A stretch of 64,000 nucleotides of DNA from Rheum nobile. Lineage: Eukaryota; Streptophyta; Magnoliopsida; Caryophyllales; Polygonaceae. Shown in pieces: positions 1 through 12,582 of the stretch. The translations under genes were made by a program, and so were the position numbers. The notes under the pieces were generated by a model. The model was not told where the DNA came from. It made no database searches and was given only the letters and a program-made list of their open reading frames with translations. The stretch covers positions 1,364,001 through 1,428,000 of the forward strand of contig WOAB01000319.1 in NCBI GenBank assembly GCA_027886185.1, read 5' to 3'. The stretch's first letter is position 1, and every line of letters starts with the position of its first letter.

Positions 1-796
1 TAAAGACGTAGGTTTTACGTGTAAATGTGTGTTTGAGATATCTAAAGATAAATATTGTGGTATACAGAAATAAAAGTAAGAATAAAAAGATGCCCTCATA
101 TATGAAGACTTTAAATATCGATCTGGTCTTTAATTTGCATGTGTAGGATCAGAGTCGTGGTACGAATATAGGTATCATTCAATTGTATATATTAATTTCC
201 TTGCACGCCGACAATAGTCTAATATATTCACTTTATAGAAAAAAGGTTAACTTGCTCATATTCTACTTGCATAAATGTTCTAAGAAAGCATATAATACAT
301 ATTTTGTGTAAATTTATGTTGGTAGCATACACTTGTAAGAATAAGTTTCAAACTAGACCGAAGGTGCCTTAGAAATAAAGGGTATATAGAGCCTTAGCGG
401 GATTCAGTTCCTTAATCGATTATATATTTAGGAGGAAATTTCCTTCAAGTATGAATATTTGTTAATAAGCTAGTTAATTTGGATGAAATAAATCGCTTAT
501 GTATAGCCCCTTTGTGATCCTGTTTGCATGATATTTTGACAAAATGATCCTATGTAAATTCTCTCTTTTTATTCTGTAATATTACCTTAAATATTAAAAA
601 ACACTAAGTAAACAACCACGAATACAAAGGCAAATTCACTTACTTGGTTCTTTGCAACACACTCTTGCTTCGAACACTTTACACTTTTTTTTCTTGATGC
701 ACAATCTACTCGCGGAAATGCATAAAATGTAAATCGATTCGGGTTTTGCGATTTATATGTGTATTAGTATGTTGAGAAAGCTTTGCTGCAATCTCA
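1..796. other. AT-rich stretch without recognisable gene
   Basis: I see no convincing open frame, RNA gene or repeat boundary here. It is AT-rich flank into which the inverted-repeat element beginning at 806 has inserted. Confidence 0.5.
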
Positions 797-805
797 AATA
801 TTAAA

Positions 806-3800
806 GGCGAAAAAACCGCACACTATAATTTTTTTAACCCTGCATTCCAACTTGTGCTGCACGTGGTTGCAACACAAAAAACCCGGTGTTTTGTGTTGCA
901 TCACCTGCAACACAAGTCCGGTTCAATTTTTTTTAATTTTTTAATGAATTTAAAAAAAAAAACGGATCACTGAAGCGGTATTTTGGGCGGCATGTAGTGC
1001 AGTAAAAAAAAACGGTTCACTTGCGCTCAGAAAAAAAAAAAAAAAACACTCTTGTTTTTAAATCAACAATTATTTAAAAATAAATAAATTTACTACATAC
1101 TCATCGCATTGTATATATCCTGCTATTTTATATGATTTGGAAATTCAAATACCTAGTATAACCATAAGATTTAACCAAATAGAATATAAATATAACTATA
1201 GTATATAACTATAGGATATAACGATATGATATAATCAAATTGGATATAACTATAAGATATAATCATAGTATATAGTTATATGATATAACCATAGTATATA
1301 ACTATAGAATATAATATAGGAGTATATAACTATATAATATAACCATAAGATATAACCAAATTGGATATAACTATAGGATATGACGATATGATATAACCAA
1401 TTGGATATAACTATAGGATATAACGATATGATATAACCAAAATGGATATAACTATAAGATATAATCATAGTATATAGCTATATGATATAACCATAGTATA
1501 TAACTATAAAATACAACCATAAGATATAACGAAATTGGATATAACTATAGGATATAACGATATGATATAACCAAATTTGATATAACTATAAGATATAATC
1601 ATAGTATATAGCTAAATGATATAACCATAGTATATAACTATAGAATATAATATAGGATATAACCATAGTATATAAATATATAATATAACCATAAGATAAA
1701 ATCAAATTGGATATAACTATAAGATATAACCATAGGATATAACCAAATTGGATATAACTATAAGATATAATCATAGTATATAACTATATGATATAACCAT
1801 AGTATATAACTATAGAATATAATATAGGATATAACCGTAGTATATATAACTATAGAATATAACCATAAGATATAACCAAATTGGATATAACTATAGGATA
1901 TAACGATATGATATAACCAAATTGGATATAACTATAAGATATAACCATAGTATATAACTATAATATATAACCATAGTATATAACTATAGAATATAAATAT
2001 AATATATAACCAAATTGGATATAACTATAAGATATAACCAAATTGGATATAACCATAGGATATAACGATATGATATAACCAAATTGGATATAACTATAAG
2101 ATATAATCATAGTATATAACTATATGATATAACTATAGAATATAATATAGGACATAACTATGCAATATAACCATAAGATATAACCAAATTGAATATAACT
2201 ATAAGATATAATCATAGTATATAACTATAGGATATAACCATAGTATATAACTATTGAATATAACCATAGATATAACCAAATTGGATATAACTATAAGATA
2301 TAACCATAGTATATAACTATAGAATATAATATAGGATATAACTATATAATATAACCATAAGATATAACCAAATTGGATATAACCATAGGATATAACGATA
2401 TTATATAACCAAATTGGATATAACTATAAGATATTATCATAGTATATAACTATAGGATATAACCATAGTATATAACTATTGAATATAACCATAGATATAA
2501 CCAAATTGGTTATAACTATAAGATGTAACCATAGGATATAATCATAGTATATAACTATAGTATATAATATAGGATATAACTATATAATATAACCATAAGA
2601 TATAACCAAATTGGATATAACCATAGGATATAACGATATGATATAACCAAATTGGATATAACTATAAGATATAATCATAGTATATAGCTATATGATATAA
2701 CCATAGTATGTAACTATAGAATATAATATAGGAGTATATAACTATATAATATAACCATAAGATATAACCAAATTGGATATAACTATAAGATATAACCATA
2801 GTATATAACTATAGTATATAACCATAGTATATAACTATAGAATATAAATATAATATATAACCAAATTGGATATAACTATAAGATATAATCATAGTATATA
2901 ACTATATGATATAACCATATTATATAACTATAGAATATAATATAGGATATAACTATATAATATAACCATAAGATATAATCAAATTGGATATAACTATAGG
3001 ATATAACGATATGATATAACCAAATTGGATATAACTATAAGATATAATCATAGTATATAACTATATGATATAAGTATAACCATACTATATACCTATAAAA
3101 TATAACCAAATTGGATATAACGATATGATATAACCAAATTGGATATAACCATAGTATATAACTATAGAATATAATATAGGATATAACCATGATATATGAC
3201 TATAGAATATAATCATAAGATATAACCAAATTAGATATAATGATATGATATAACCAAATTGGATATAACTATAAGATATAATCATAGTATATAACTATAG
3301 GATATAACCATAGTATATAACTACTGAATATAACCATAGATATAAACAAATTGGATATAACTATAAGATATAACCATAGTATATAACGTACTATAGTATA
3401 TAATATAGGATATAACCATAGTATATAACTATAGAATATAATATACGATATAACCGTAGTATATAACCATAGAATATAACCATATGATATAACCAAATTT
3501 GATATAACTATAGGATATAACCAAATTGGATATAACTATAAGATATAATCATAGTATATAACTATATGATATAACCATAATATTAAACTATAGAATATAA
3601 TATAGGATATAACCATAGTATATAACTACAATATATAATATCCAATATATACATAGTATATAACTATAGAATATAATATACAATATACCCATAGTATATA
3701 ACTATATGATATAACCAAGATGAATATAACTATAAGATATAATCATAGGATATAACTATAGGATATAAACATAGTATATAACTATATGATATAATATAGG

Positions 3801-4704
3801 ATATAACCATAGTTTATAACTATGGAATATAACCATAAGATATAATCATAGTATATAATTATAGGATATAACCATATGATATAGCCAAATTGGATATAAC
3901 TATAAGATATAATCATAGTATATAACTATAGGATATAACCATAGTATAAAACTATATAATATAAATATAATATATAACTAAATTGGATATAACTATAAGA
4001 TATAACCAAATTGGATTAACCATAGTTATATGTGATTTTCGAGAATAACAATAACAAATAGTTAATATCAAAAGAATTGGTGGAGAAACGCACATGAACT
4101 TTAGATGAATAAAAGTATATTGAAATCTCATGATACAAACGGATTTATAGCCATGTAACCCTAATTACTTGAAAACGTCTATTACTATAGTCAAATGCAC
4201 ATAAGTATATAAATCTACTAGGTATTTGAATTTTCAAATCATATAGAATAGCAGGATATATACAATGCGTTAAGTATGTAGTAAATTTAGTTTAAAAATA
4301 ATTTTTAAAATAAATTTGTTGATTAAAATACAAGAGTGGGAGTGAGTGATACTATGTAGTGCCCAAGTTTTTTTTTTTATTAAAATTTTTTTTATTTTTT
4401 TTCCTGTGCTGCACTAGGTGTCGTCCAGAATGTAAACCGGGTTCAAAAAAATAAAATTTAATATAATTTGTTTTTTTTTATTTTAGTAAATCGGGTTTGC
4501 AAAAAAATTAAAAACCGGACTGTTTGTGCGGCATTACGTGCAGCACAAGATCTGAACCGGGTTTTTGAAAAACCGTCTTTTTTGTGCTGCACGACGTGCC
4601 GTCCATGCCTTGAACCAGGTTTTTGGCGAATTTTTTGTGCTACACCAGGTGCCGCATAAATGGGAGTGCAGGGTTAAAAAAATTGGAGTGCGCGGTTTTT
4701 CGCC
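806..4704. mobile_element. Mutator-like non-autonomous foldback element carrying a minisatellite
   Basis: The ends are imperfect inverted repeats. The left end reads GGCGAAAAAACCGCACAC and the right end, read in reverse, GGCGAAAAACCGCGCACTCC; both continue into a T-rich stretch and an AACCCTGCA motif. A second homologous block near the inner ends (about 1088-1160 and 4215-4300) is also inverted, so the arms are about 350-490 bp. The flanks read AATATTAAA (797-805) and GATACTAAA (4705-4713). These are direct 9-mers matching at 7 of 9 positions, the length typical of Mutator-like elements. There is no transposase. The arms carry repeated GTGCTGCAC and AACCGGGTTTTT blocks. Class assignment rests only on duplication length and long inverted repeats. 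Confidence 0.6.
1130..4020. repeat. Degenerate 13-bp AT minisatellite (ATATAACYATARR)
   Basis: About 2.9 kb is built from a unit near 13 bp, ATATAACTATAGG and close variants (AACGATATG, AATCATAGT). A longer spacer variant with CCAAATTGG recurs about every 80-110 bp and gives a higher-order period. The array fills the core of the inverted-repeat element at 806-4704. Because 13 bp is not a multiple of 3, all three frames repeat every 39 bp, and low-complexity Tyr/Ile-rich frames open by chance on the minus strand. They are not genes. Confidence 0.92.
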
Positions 4705-4713
4705 GATACTAAA

Positions 4714-5040
4714 CCGCACATACAATCAACAACAATCGAAGTACAACAAAGAGATAAGGTTTGTTATACATTTAGACTTACAAACGTAATCTTTACCTAG
4801 ATCTCTAAAAGTAAATCTCTAACTAAGTAGATAATCGTCCTTGACAAGCTTCGCCTTTTGTTGTGGAGATTTAAACACATGTTGGTTGTAGAATTACTTA
4901 ACAACATCAGATAATAGAGCTTCGATATAGTTGGTCGCCGTAACAAACTCTGCATTTTGTGGTTCCTATTGTCAGTTCATGTTGTCTTTATGTTAAGAAG
5001 TGAACTTTTGGGAACTCCAGTTTCCTACTTAGTTTCATTT
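4714..5040. other. No gene seen; AT-rich flank
   Basis: This is the flank of the Mutator-like element. No supported coding or RNA feature is visible. Part of it may belong to the LTR-like sequence that follows. Confidence 0.4.
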
Positions 5041-5860
5041 CTCAGTTTTCCTAGTTTTGATAATTACAAACACATTTGCTATTAATATTTCCATTAGTGT
5101 GACAAACAGGGAACTAAGGAATTGGAAAACACAAGACAGAACCACTGACGCCAGACTTGGGAACTGGCGGAAGGAACTGAAGCTCACAGATGCCATAAAC
5201 ACTTGGATAAATCTGTGAAGGACGGCGGCGAGCTGCTAGGGTAGATCTTTAGTTATGAGAGAGAACTATGTGATCTTATCCCGTTTCCATATATTTTAGG
5301 AGTTTAAAAGATTATCTTTATGGAAACAAAATATGTAAAATCGGTAAAGATTATATTTGGTAACAAATGTTATCTTTAACGATTCCTTTTGATTATTTTA
5401 TTTGTGTGATTCGGTTATTGGAGATTTGCTTCCTCCAGTGATTAAATCATATAAATAAAATAATTGAAACTCTCTCATTTTCTACACACATTCACGAAGT
5501 TGAAGATTTCCGAGTGCTGTGAAGAATTTGTGCCGAGTTCTTTGAAGAAGAACTAAGTAAGTTGCTTGCTTGTTGTTACTTGGTTAGGTTGAACTAGGTA
5601 GAGAGTCTTTAGTGTGTCTAAGACTTAAATCTGTGTGTTCTATTCTAGTTGATTGTAACCGAAGTATTAATACAAGAAGTAGACTTTAAAATCCTCTTGC
5701 AAGAGAGGTAGTGGGTTTTATCCTGGATAACTAGTTGGTTATCAAAGGTTCCCACTCTAAGGAACTTGCCTTGAATCTGCTATTGTTTTACTTATTCCGC
5801 TGCTTAGGAACTGGACTCCCAGTTCCCTCGATAACTAACAAGTATGATCCTACACTTTAC
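5040..5860 (+). mobile_element. Probable copia-type LTR remnant
   Basis: A TATA-like CATATAAATAAAAT lies at about 5446. It is followed by a leader-like tract rich in GAAG and TTGCTTG, and the segment closes near 5850 with an AACTAACA end. This resembles U3-R-U5 organisation on the plus strand. I could not fix a TG start or matching target duplications, so both boundaries and family are approximate. Confidence 0.35.
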
Positions 5861-5919
5861 CAATCTCATTTGCACCGATAATTATTGAGAAGTCACACTA
5901 GAGTTACATTAAAGATATA

Positions 5920-6178
5920 CTCCCTCTGTCCCCTTTTGTTTGTCCCATGGGGGAGGGGCATACTTGTCGAGGCAGGTTTTGTGTGGTTAATATCTCTAAT
6001 TACATAACCCTAAAAATTATAATTTTTTGATATTATCAAAGTACTTGTTGAGATGAATCAAACAAGACCCCACATGACTATGTTTTTTCTTATATATTGG
6101 AAGAAATCTTGAAGATTATCTTCAACTATGAACAGTGTAAAAAAGTCAAACGGGACAAACAATATGGGACGGAGGGAG
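5920..6178. mobile_element. Stowaway MITE (Tc1/mariner type)
   Basis: The terminal inverted repeats are CTCCCTCTGTCCC at the left and GGGACGGAGGGAG at the right. Both are flanked by TA (5918-5919 and 6179-6180), the target dinucleotide of this superfamily. The element is 259 bp, AT-rich inside and non-coding. The inner end repeats TTTGTTTGTCCC against GGGACAAACAA. A mariner-like transposase gene with the same terminal sequence lies at 60542. Confidence 0.88.
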
Positions 6179-6180
6179 TA

Positions 6181-7035
6181 TGTGTTTGTCTTCGTCAAAA
6201 GAGAAGATGTGTAGGAAATGAATTTTTCAAGGAACTGAATCCCGAAAAGTAACTTTCCAAAAATTTCCGCTTTTTTTATGATGACAAACATTGAAAGCAA
6301 GAAGAATGACAATAAGCATGAGTTGTGAATAAAGGAACATCATGAAACAAGTATAGATTGAAAGAATGTGATTTATATATATATAATGATTCCCCTTAGC
6401 AAGTGCAAACAGGAGTTCAAAATTGCCCCATAGTGAAATATCCATTAGAAGAATTCATGTTAGTCTACTGGTTCCAATTCCAAAACATAATGTATTCTCC
6501 CTTTTGGCATCAAAAAAAAAACGACAAGAATTACAAAGGGAACTAAACATAGAACTGTCATATGTGATATAGATTCTTAATTATATATTTCATTAGAGAT
6601 TAAAGAGATAAAGACAAGAATAATATCCAACATAAGAAATGACACATAAAGATGAAGCAAAAAACATAGAAGTCATGACATAAAATGGAAAATAACTACT
6701 AGAAATAGGAAGGATCATAGAAGATAGAAAATGGGCTCCATGTGAGGGAACTAGGATAGGCAACTCAAGGACTCTTCAGGAGCACGTCAGTTGAAGCATC
6801 AATGGAACTGGTATTGGCGTGAAGAAGAGTCCAAATCAGTTGGGTCTGATCATAGATAGAAGTGACTATCCTTTGCATGTAGGGAAGGACAACATTCAGT
6901 TTCCGATTAACAACATCTTAGAGAACTAAAGGAGCAAGCATCTCAGTAACTCCAGTGTATTCCTTAGAGTCGACAGAAGTTTTCAATTGATTCACACTTA
7001 CCATATTCAGAACATTGTCAAATCAAGACTTTAAT
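6181..7035 (-). other. Unassigned stretch, possibly copia-derived
   Basis: Only short frames are present. On the minus strand, 6760-7030 can be read with few stops but I recognise no domain. It follows directly on the decayed copia protease at 7040-7480 and may be a second retroelement fragment joined to it. Confidence 0.3.
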
Positions 7036-7039
7036 CAAC

Positions 7040-7497
7040 TTTTATCTCTTGTCACCAACGTAATTATGATAACCCTCTAGGTCTAAAGCATGAAGAGAGA
7101 GAATTTATACGCATATCAGGTACATGTCGCACATTCTTCTGAATCATTGTGGATCCCGCATTTGTCTAAACACAAAAGTCATCCATAACAATAATCTTTG
7201 CATAGTTGGTGTTCCCTATCTTCACCTTGTCAAAGTCTTTTACTCTATAGCTGGTGAATATCTCCTTTCTCGGTGTAGCATGGTAGGATGTAGCCGAGTC
7301 AACTATCCATTCTACACGAAAATCTGACTCATCATTGTGATCATCAATACACGAAAGAACAACCAGACCTTTTTCATCATTGTATACAACTGCAACGGTA
7401 TTCTTATCATTTTGATTTTGATTTTTCTCTTCATTAATGCTCTTCTTTAAGACATAACAAATCCTCTTCACATGCCCCTCTTTGCCACAATGAATTC
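7040..7497 (-). pseudogene. copia Gag-Pol remnant: zinc knuckle and protease
   Basis: On the minus strand the frame opens in a CCHC zinc knuckle (IHCGKEGHVKRIC) and continues for about 100 residues. The protease core follows as WIVDSATSYHATP, the place of the family's D-S-G motif; glycine is replaced by alanine. Downstream a broken stretch reads VRHVPDMRI, typical of the protease-integrase linker in Ty1-copia elements. The match then ends near 7040. Reverse transcriptase and most of integrase are absent. The changed active-site triad and the stops make this non-functional. Confidence 0.8.
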
Positions 7498-8160
7498 ATC
7501 TTTCCTTTACCTTGAGATGTCCCACTATCAGTGACACCCCTCTAGATTTCCCACGCCCTTTTCTATCTTTGCTTCTCCCTCTGAACATGTTCTCTAAAGT
7601 CATCACCGGAGTCTGCAAAGTGTTAGTGCATATATTTCCTCCTAGTCTCCTCATTGTAAAGACTATCAATCACTATACTCAAGGACATGAAATCATTCGG
7701 GGCAGAGTTGTTGATGAACACAACTAGAGTCCCCCATGTATCAGGAAAAGAACTCAGAAGCAACAAAGCTTACATGTCATCATCCAGAACCAATTTCATC
7801 CTATTCAGCTGATTCACTAGCTCATGAAACTCACTCAGATGCTCAACAATAGGTTTTCCATCTTTGTATTTCAGATTCATAAGCTTTCTAATTACAAAAG
7901 CCTTACTCTGCACTGACTTTCTCTCAAACATGGATTACAGTTTCTTCCACAAAACATTTACATATGTCTCCTTGTTGATGTGATGATAGACATTGTTGTT
8001 TACCCACTACCTAATCGTTCATACTACCTTTCTATGCAACTTCGTCCAATCATTGTCTTTCACCTTAGCTGGCTTGGCTGACCCTAACTCAATCTTATCA
8101 AACATATCATTGCAGATTTGACTTCAAAATCAAGTAATTGGAAGACGTCAACTTAATCAT
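7498..8160 (-). pseudogene. copia Gag remnant (UBN2-type)
   Basis: The minus-strand start at 8160 reads MIKLTSSNYLI, the usual opening of plant copia Gag. Further on come blocks such as GKPIVEHLSEFHELVNQLN and FINNSAPNDFMS, characteristic of the UBN2/retrotransposon Gag fold, broken by several stops. At 7498-7500 a TGA replaces the codon for the first cysteine of the C-x2-C zinc knuckle. Primer site and LTR lie directly upstream at 8226-9002, so order and spacing are those of a Ty1-copia 5' end. Confidence 0.8.
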
Positions 8161-8225
8161 CGAACCCGCAAACTCCTCTGTCTAGTCGTCATCTCCCGAC
8201 CCAAAACTAGGACTGAGATCTCTCT

Positions 8226-8238
8226 GGATCTGATGCCA
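8226..8238 (-). other. Degenerate copia primer-binding site
   Basis: The minus strand reads TGGCATCAGATCC, two changes from the initiator-Met tRNA site TGGTATCAGAGC. It lies five bases inside the LTR end at 8244 and about 65 bases before the Gag start. Confidence 0.6.
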
Positions 8239-8243
8239 CTTTT

Positions 8244-9002
8244 TGGGACAAATCACTCTGGCCTCGCTTATTAATCAACGAAAGCTCAACACAATAAGCC
8301 GACAAAACCTAGGTCTAAAATGACAACCAAACCAAACCAACAATCTTGCAAGAACCAAATCACAATCAAGCAACCCGACTACAAATGAAATAATGCACAA
8401 TATCAACACAGAATTTAAGTGGGGAAAACCCTCTTAACGAGAAGTAAAAAATTCCATTGTGGCCCAGAGAGCATGAAATCCACTAATCACAAAAGCGAAT
8501 ATGAGTGTCCAAACAGATAAAAAATGCCACGCAAGAGATAACCAAACATGGAGAATCAACGCATGCATATTTCCAATTTCAAGGACAACACTTGTAACTA
8601 TGATTAGGATCCACCTACCAATTAACAAATTCCCGTTGTCGGCTTCTCAAAGCAAGAGACGAACGATACAAGGTGTAGACTAGGAAAACCACTCACTTTC
8701 TCCACCAATTTCTCTTATCTATTCTCCTTTCTCCATCCTTTCTCTTATGCTCCAATCTCTCTCAAAATGGGGGATCTTTGTATGGCAAAATCCAACTCTC
8801 AGATGTAATAACTCTCGTGTATCTCTCTTTGTTCGAAATTGCTTTATATATATATGTGCCTCTATTCCTTGCATCGGTAGCAAGTGTAGCCTTTCACATC
8901 TTGTTTGGTATATAGTTTACCATGAAATTTTCTTTTGGTTTAGATTGATGGAATTGTATTTGTGAGAAGTGTGGTGACTTTGTCATCTTCTTCTTCATCA
9001 CA
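8244..9002 (-). repeat. 5' LTR of the decayed copia element
   Basis: Read on the minus strand it starts TGTGATGAAG and ends TTTGTCCCA, giving TG...CA boundaries of about 759 bp. A minus-strand TATA-like TATATATAAAG lies near 8850. The primer site follows immediately. Boundaries are inferred from these signals because the second LTR is not found. Confidence 0.5.
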
Positions 9003-9816
9003 TTCTTCTTCTTCCTCCTGAACTCGTCTCAGTGCCTTAGCTACCGTTAGCGCAATCCCCTTTTTAGCGTTATCCTTTGATTTGGACATCTATTCATTCT
9101 AGTGGATTTCCAACTTTCCGATAATTTGCTCCAAAGGAAATTTCTGAGTTTCCAACACTGGTTGCATGATTTTTTTTTACTAACTTGAATTTTGAGTTCA
9201 GACCTTTGATGATCACCAGGACCTTTGACCATTCATCAACCTTTATAGCATTAGCTTCAAGCTTATCAATTTTTTCCCTAAATCTATAATGATATTAGGA
9301 AATAGTTTCATTTTCAAGCATATAAAAAGCATGCTATTCTCCTTGAAGAGCAAATTTTCTACTATTTTTCATGTTCTGATATAACCTTTCATGTATATCC
9401 TTAAAAAAATTCCACATACCTTTTTTGTCAGCAAAATTTACAACTCATCTATATATCCATGCCTTCTTTTTCTTTTCCTTATTATCTTTTTACTCACGCA
9501 AATCATTAGACAACTTAGCATTGCTGAGTTTTAACATTAAATTTTTCAGATTCTAATGAGGAAAAAAAAGATTTCTAAATAGCTAATCTTTTCAGTGATC
9601 TTAGGACAATATTTTTAGTGAGCTTAGGACATTTTCCAAATTGGTGACCTTCTCAGCCCAACCTTTGTTGTCATCAATTAAATTGGAGATCGTGTCATCT
9701 TTTTCATCAAGTTGCTCACTGAGGTCACTATTTTCTTGACCAAGTTTTTTTATAAGAGCAATCAATTGGTATTTTGATTTAGTTTTCAACTTTGAAGGAA
9801 TTTCAGAATCAATTTG
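9003..9816 (-). pseudogene. Second copia Gag remnant, rearranged
   Basis: The minus strand of 9220-9420 reads as a Gag-like region (MLENETIS, then KIDKLEANAIKVDEWSKV) with internal stops. At 9600-9830 a coiled-coil stretch reads SKYQLIALIKKLGQENSDL. In Sirevirus-type Gag such a coil follows the Gag fold, whereas here it precedes it in the minus reading, so the piece may be rearranged. Nothing is intact. Confidence 0.45.
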
Positions 9817-9817
9817 T

Positions 9818-10980
9818 AACAGCCCAAAATGATGAGGTGTTACAGTGCCAGAGATTTCCAACAAAAATCCCCACAGGCGCTTGAGAAAGAAAGAAATCAA
9901 CTTCGGTGAGTAATACGAATGCGAAAGAAAATTTAAAAATCCAAAATATATCAAGGGAGGAAGTAATGGCGATAAAACAAAGTTTCTCAATTCACCATGA
10001 ATCAATTTACAGAATATTAATAAGACTTTATTAAAATAAACTGTATATTAGCTAAGACAATATAACTTATATCTTACACCTCGTATATAAACCGGATTAA
10101 CAAAACAATGGGTATTGCAGTGAAAATAAAGTAAGGAAAGGGTTCTAAGACTTTTAAAATAAAGTTGACCCCAAGTCACCCACATGGTTAGTACTAGCAT
10201 CGTGTTCATCTTGCCTGACAACATCCACATCGCTCCTGAGTGAAAGAGTACTTGACCATGTATAAAACATAGTCATCCCCCACGATAATGGGGGTTAGTA
10301 TTCAACCAGACTAGCAAGTTATATAAGCAACTTAATACGTGCAGTAGTGCAAGCAAGAGATCACATACACACATGCAAGGGTACAAATAAACATGATACA
10401 ACAAGAATGTGTTATATAAACATATCCAGATATGCGAGAAATATTACAGTTAGACAAGATACATCAATAATGTATTATCCATAGATGTGCATGTGAGCAT
10501 GGTTAATGATAGTGAAACATGACAAGAAAAACTATAAATGATCGTGACATAACAAGAGAGAATTACTTCACATAATACAAACGTGCAGGAAAATTCACAG
10601 ATGAACGAGTCTCCACATCATTGTATTATCCACTCTAGAGGTCACACTATTAAATCTCACCAAGTAACGTGTAATGAGATATATATATATATATATTTGT
10701 ACATATCATGCTCATGGGAATTCATTACTCCGTATAAGATTACCATAACTCCACCCAATTTCCAATCAAGACATGGATTCCAAAACTCGAAAACGATCGT
10801 TCAAAATCTATACTCGAGTATGTATTTTTTCCTTTAAAGAAACTCATTTAAAATACAATTACGAAAACATTTCGATAACATGTCCAAGCTTGTCTTGGAC
10901 ACGAAGCTACCTTCTAAACTCATATAGCGGGTACTATCACCTCTACCAACGGATCTGTTCCACCCACTAATTGTACTCAC
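9818..10980. mobile_element. Probable gypsy LTR fragment in a copia remnant
   Basis: The segment opens TGTAACAGCCC, similar to the TGTAATACCC start of the Tekay-like LTR at 15722, and separates Gag-like sequence at 9830 from the copia primer site at 11079. I find no matching end or target duplication. Inside are only short frames, a (TA)n run near 10680 and AT-rich DNA. Confidence 0.3.
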
Positions 10981-11078
10981 CATCTTTCAGAATCAGTGGC
11001 TTCTAGAAGAAGTCATTGATTTCCATGCTTGAAGACATCTTTCATGCAAAGACTTAACGAACACAATCTAGAGACCAT

Positions 11079-11090
11079 GCTCTGATACCA
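11079..11090 (-). other. copia/TRIM-type primer-binding site
   Basis: The minus strand reads TGGTATCAGAGC, an exact initiator-Met tRNA primer site. LTR-like sequence follows to the right (11100 to about 11950) and Gag-like debris lies to the left, so this marks the 5' end of a minus-strand element. Confidence 0.7.
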
Positions 11091-11099
11091 ATTACAGTA

Positions 11100-11950
11100 T
11101 CATTAGTGTTACGTCTGAGGGAACAAATGCTTTGTTCCCACAGAATATGCAACGGAATAAAACATAAGAAAGATGAAATGTAGAACTCACGACTTAGAGG
11201 GGAAACCCCCAATTAGTCAAATCACTAACCAGAGAAAAATCACTACCTTCAAACTTCTCGCTTGAGAGGATTTTGAAGAGGTCACTTGTCTTATTGATTT
11301 CTTGTTCGGTTACACGTGTAGCTCGGACTTCAAACCCTAGACTTCCCACTTAGTCTTTAATCACTCCTACAACTGATGAACATGAACTCAACTTCAAAGA
11401 CTGTGTAAACACCTTCACTTGCTTGCACCAGAAATGATTGCTCAAAGTCCACACTCGAAAATGAACGAACCGCTCCTATATATCCTTGCCCGAACCTGTA
11501 GTATCAAAAAATATATTTTTCTAACTTTCCCAGTATCAAAAAGATCTTCTCTAATCATAAAAGATAATATCTTAGCCTTAAAGAATTACCTAGAGATATT
11601 GTTCTAGAATAACTCTAAAAGATAAGATATATCAATATTTTTTCATATCCTAGAATAACTCTAAAAGATAATATATATCAGTCTTCTTTCATATCAGTCT
11701 TCATATCGCAACCGCGTCTCTTCCATGACGAGATCTTCACATATCACAAGTTTCCTTTTTGGTAGATGCTGACGTCATTGTGTGAGCAACATTGTTCCTT
11801 TCGAGGTAACAAATATCTGGAAGACTTTGAGTTCCTTCGTTGAGGCCAAGTCGCTATTTTTCCCTGTGACATACTTTTTGTTTTCTGAAATACTCAACGT
11901 ACACACATTTTAATGGAATATTTGTTACTATCAAAACCAAGGAATTCAAC
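11100..11950 (-). repeat. LTR-like remnant of a minus-strand copia element
   Basis: It lies directly beyond the primer site at 11079. It contains a minus-strand TATA-like tract (GATATATAGG near 11480) and two near-repeats of AGAATAACTCTAAAAGATAA around 11607-11665. The outer end is not defined. Confidence 0.4.
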
Positions 11951-12582
11951 AGTACTTAGCTCGCCTTCAAGTATTTTAGCATTATATACTTACCAATTTC
12001 CAAGAAAGAAATGTCGAACAACGCTTGCATGTTCTTCAATTTTTTTTTAAATATATAAGTCCCTTTCGCTTCAAGTATTTGTACTTTTGTATAGTTCATT
12101 TGACTAGCTACTAATTATTCCAACTTTAATTAATTTTAAATGATATAGGCCCGTGTAACATTAGGTTTTTTAATGTGGTCTTTATTTAATTAGTGATAAT
12201 TGATTTTGGTCATTGAGGTTGAAGGGTGGAAGCAATAAATTTGACGGATTTGGTATGGATAATAGCAAATTTGGTTAAGAAGTTCAGCCTAGCTAGCCAC
12301 ATTATGTAAAAAAAAACAAAGAGCATACTGTGCAAGTTTGAATTTATACATTTGTTCGAAATTTATGTCAATTAAATACCTAAAATAAAGTAATATATAT
12401 ATAAGATGCACAAGAAACCTAAGTTGGAAATGAATATACATAGCAAAACCAATTGTTTTTATACTATATAGGACTATGATTAGACGAGATCAAGGGGCTC
12501 ACATTCAGAAATGAAGAGTAAGAAATACCACAAGATCGATCATAAAATTAGATTGTAGTACGTCACTACTTTTCGTGCAAAT
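11951..12582. other. AT-rich stretch, no gene seen
   Basis: No supported frame or RNA. Its right end (12583) is the left breakpoint of the tandem duplication repeated at 21041. Confidence 0.5.

Noticed and set aside
1250..3496. Several minus-strand frames encoding Tyr/Ile-rich repeats
   Set aside because: They are a by-product of the 13-bp AT minisatellite, which repeats every 39 bp in any frame. No start context, domain or conservation suggests a protein.
4468..4789. Overlapping Cys/Arg-rich frames in the right arm of the first element
   Set aside because: They fall in repeated GTGCTGCAC blocks of an inverted repeat and open on both strands, as expected by chance.
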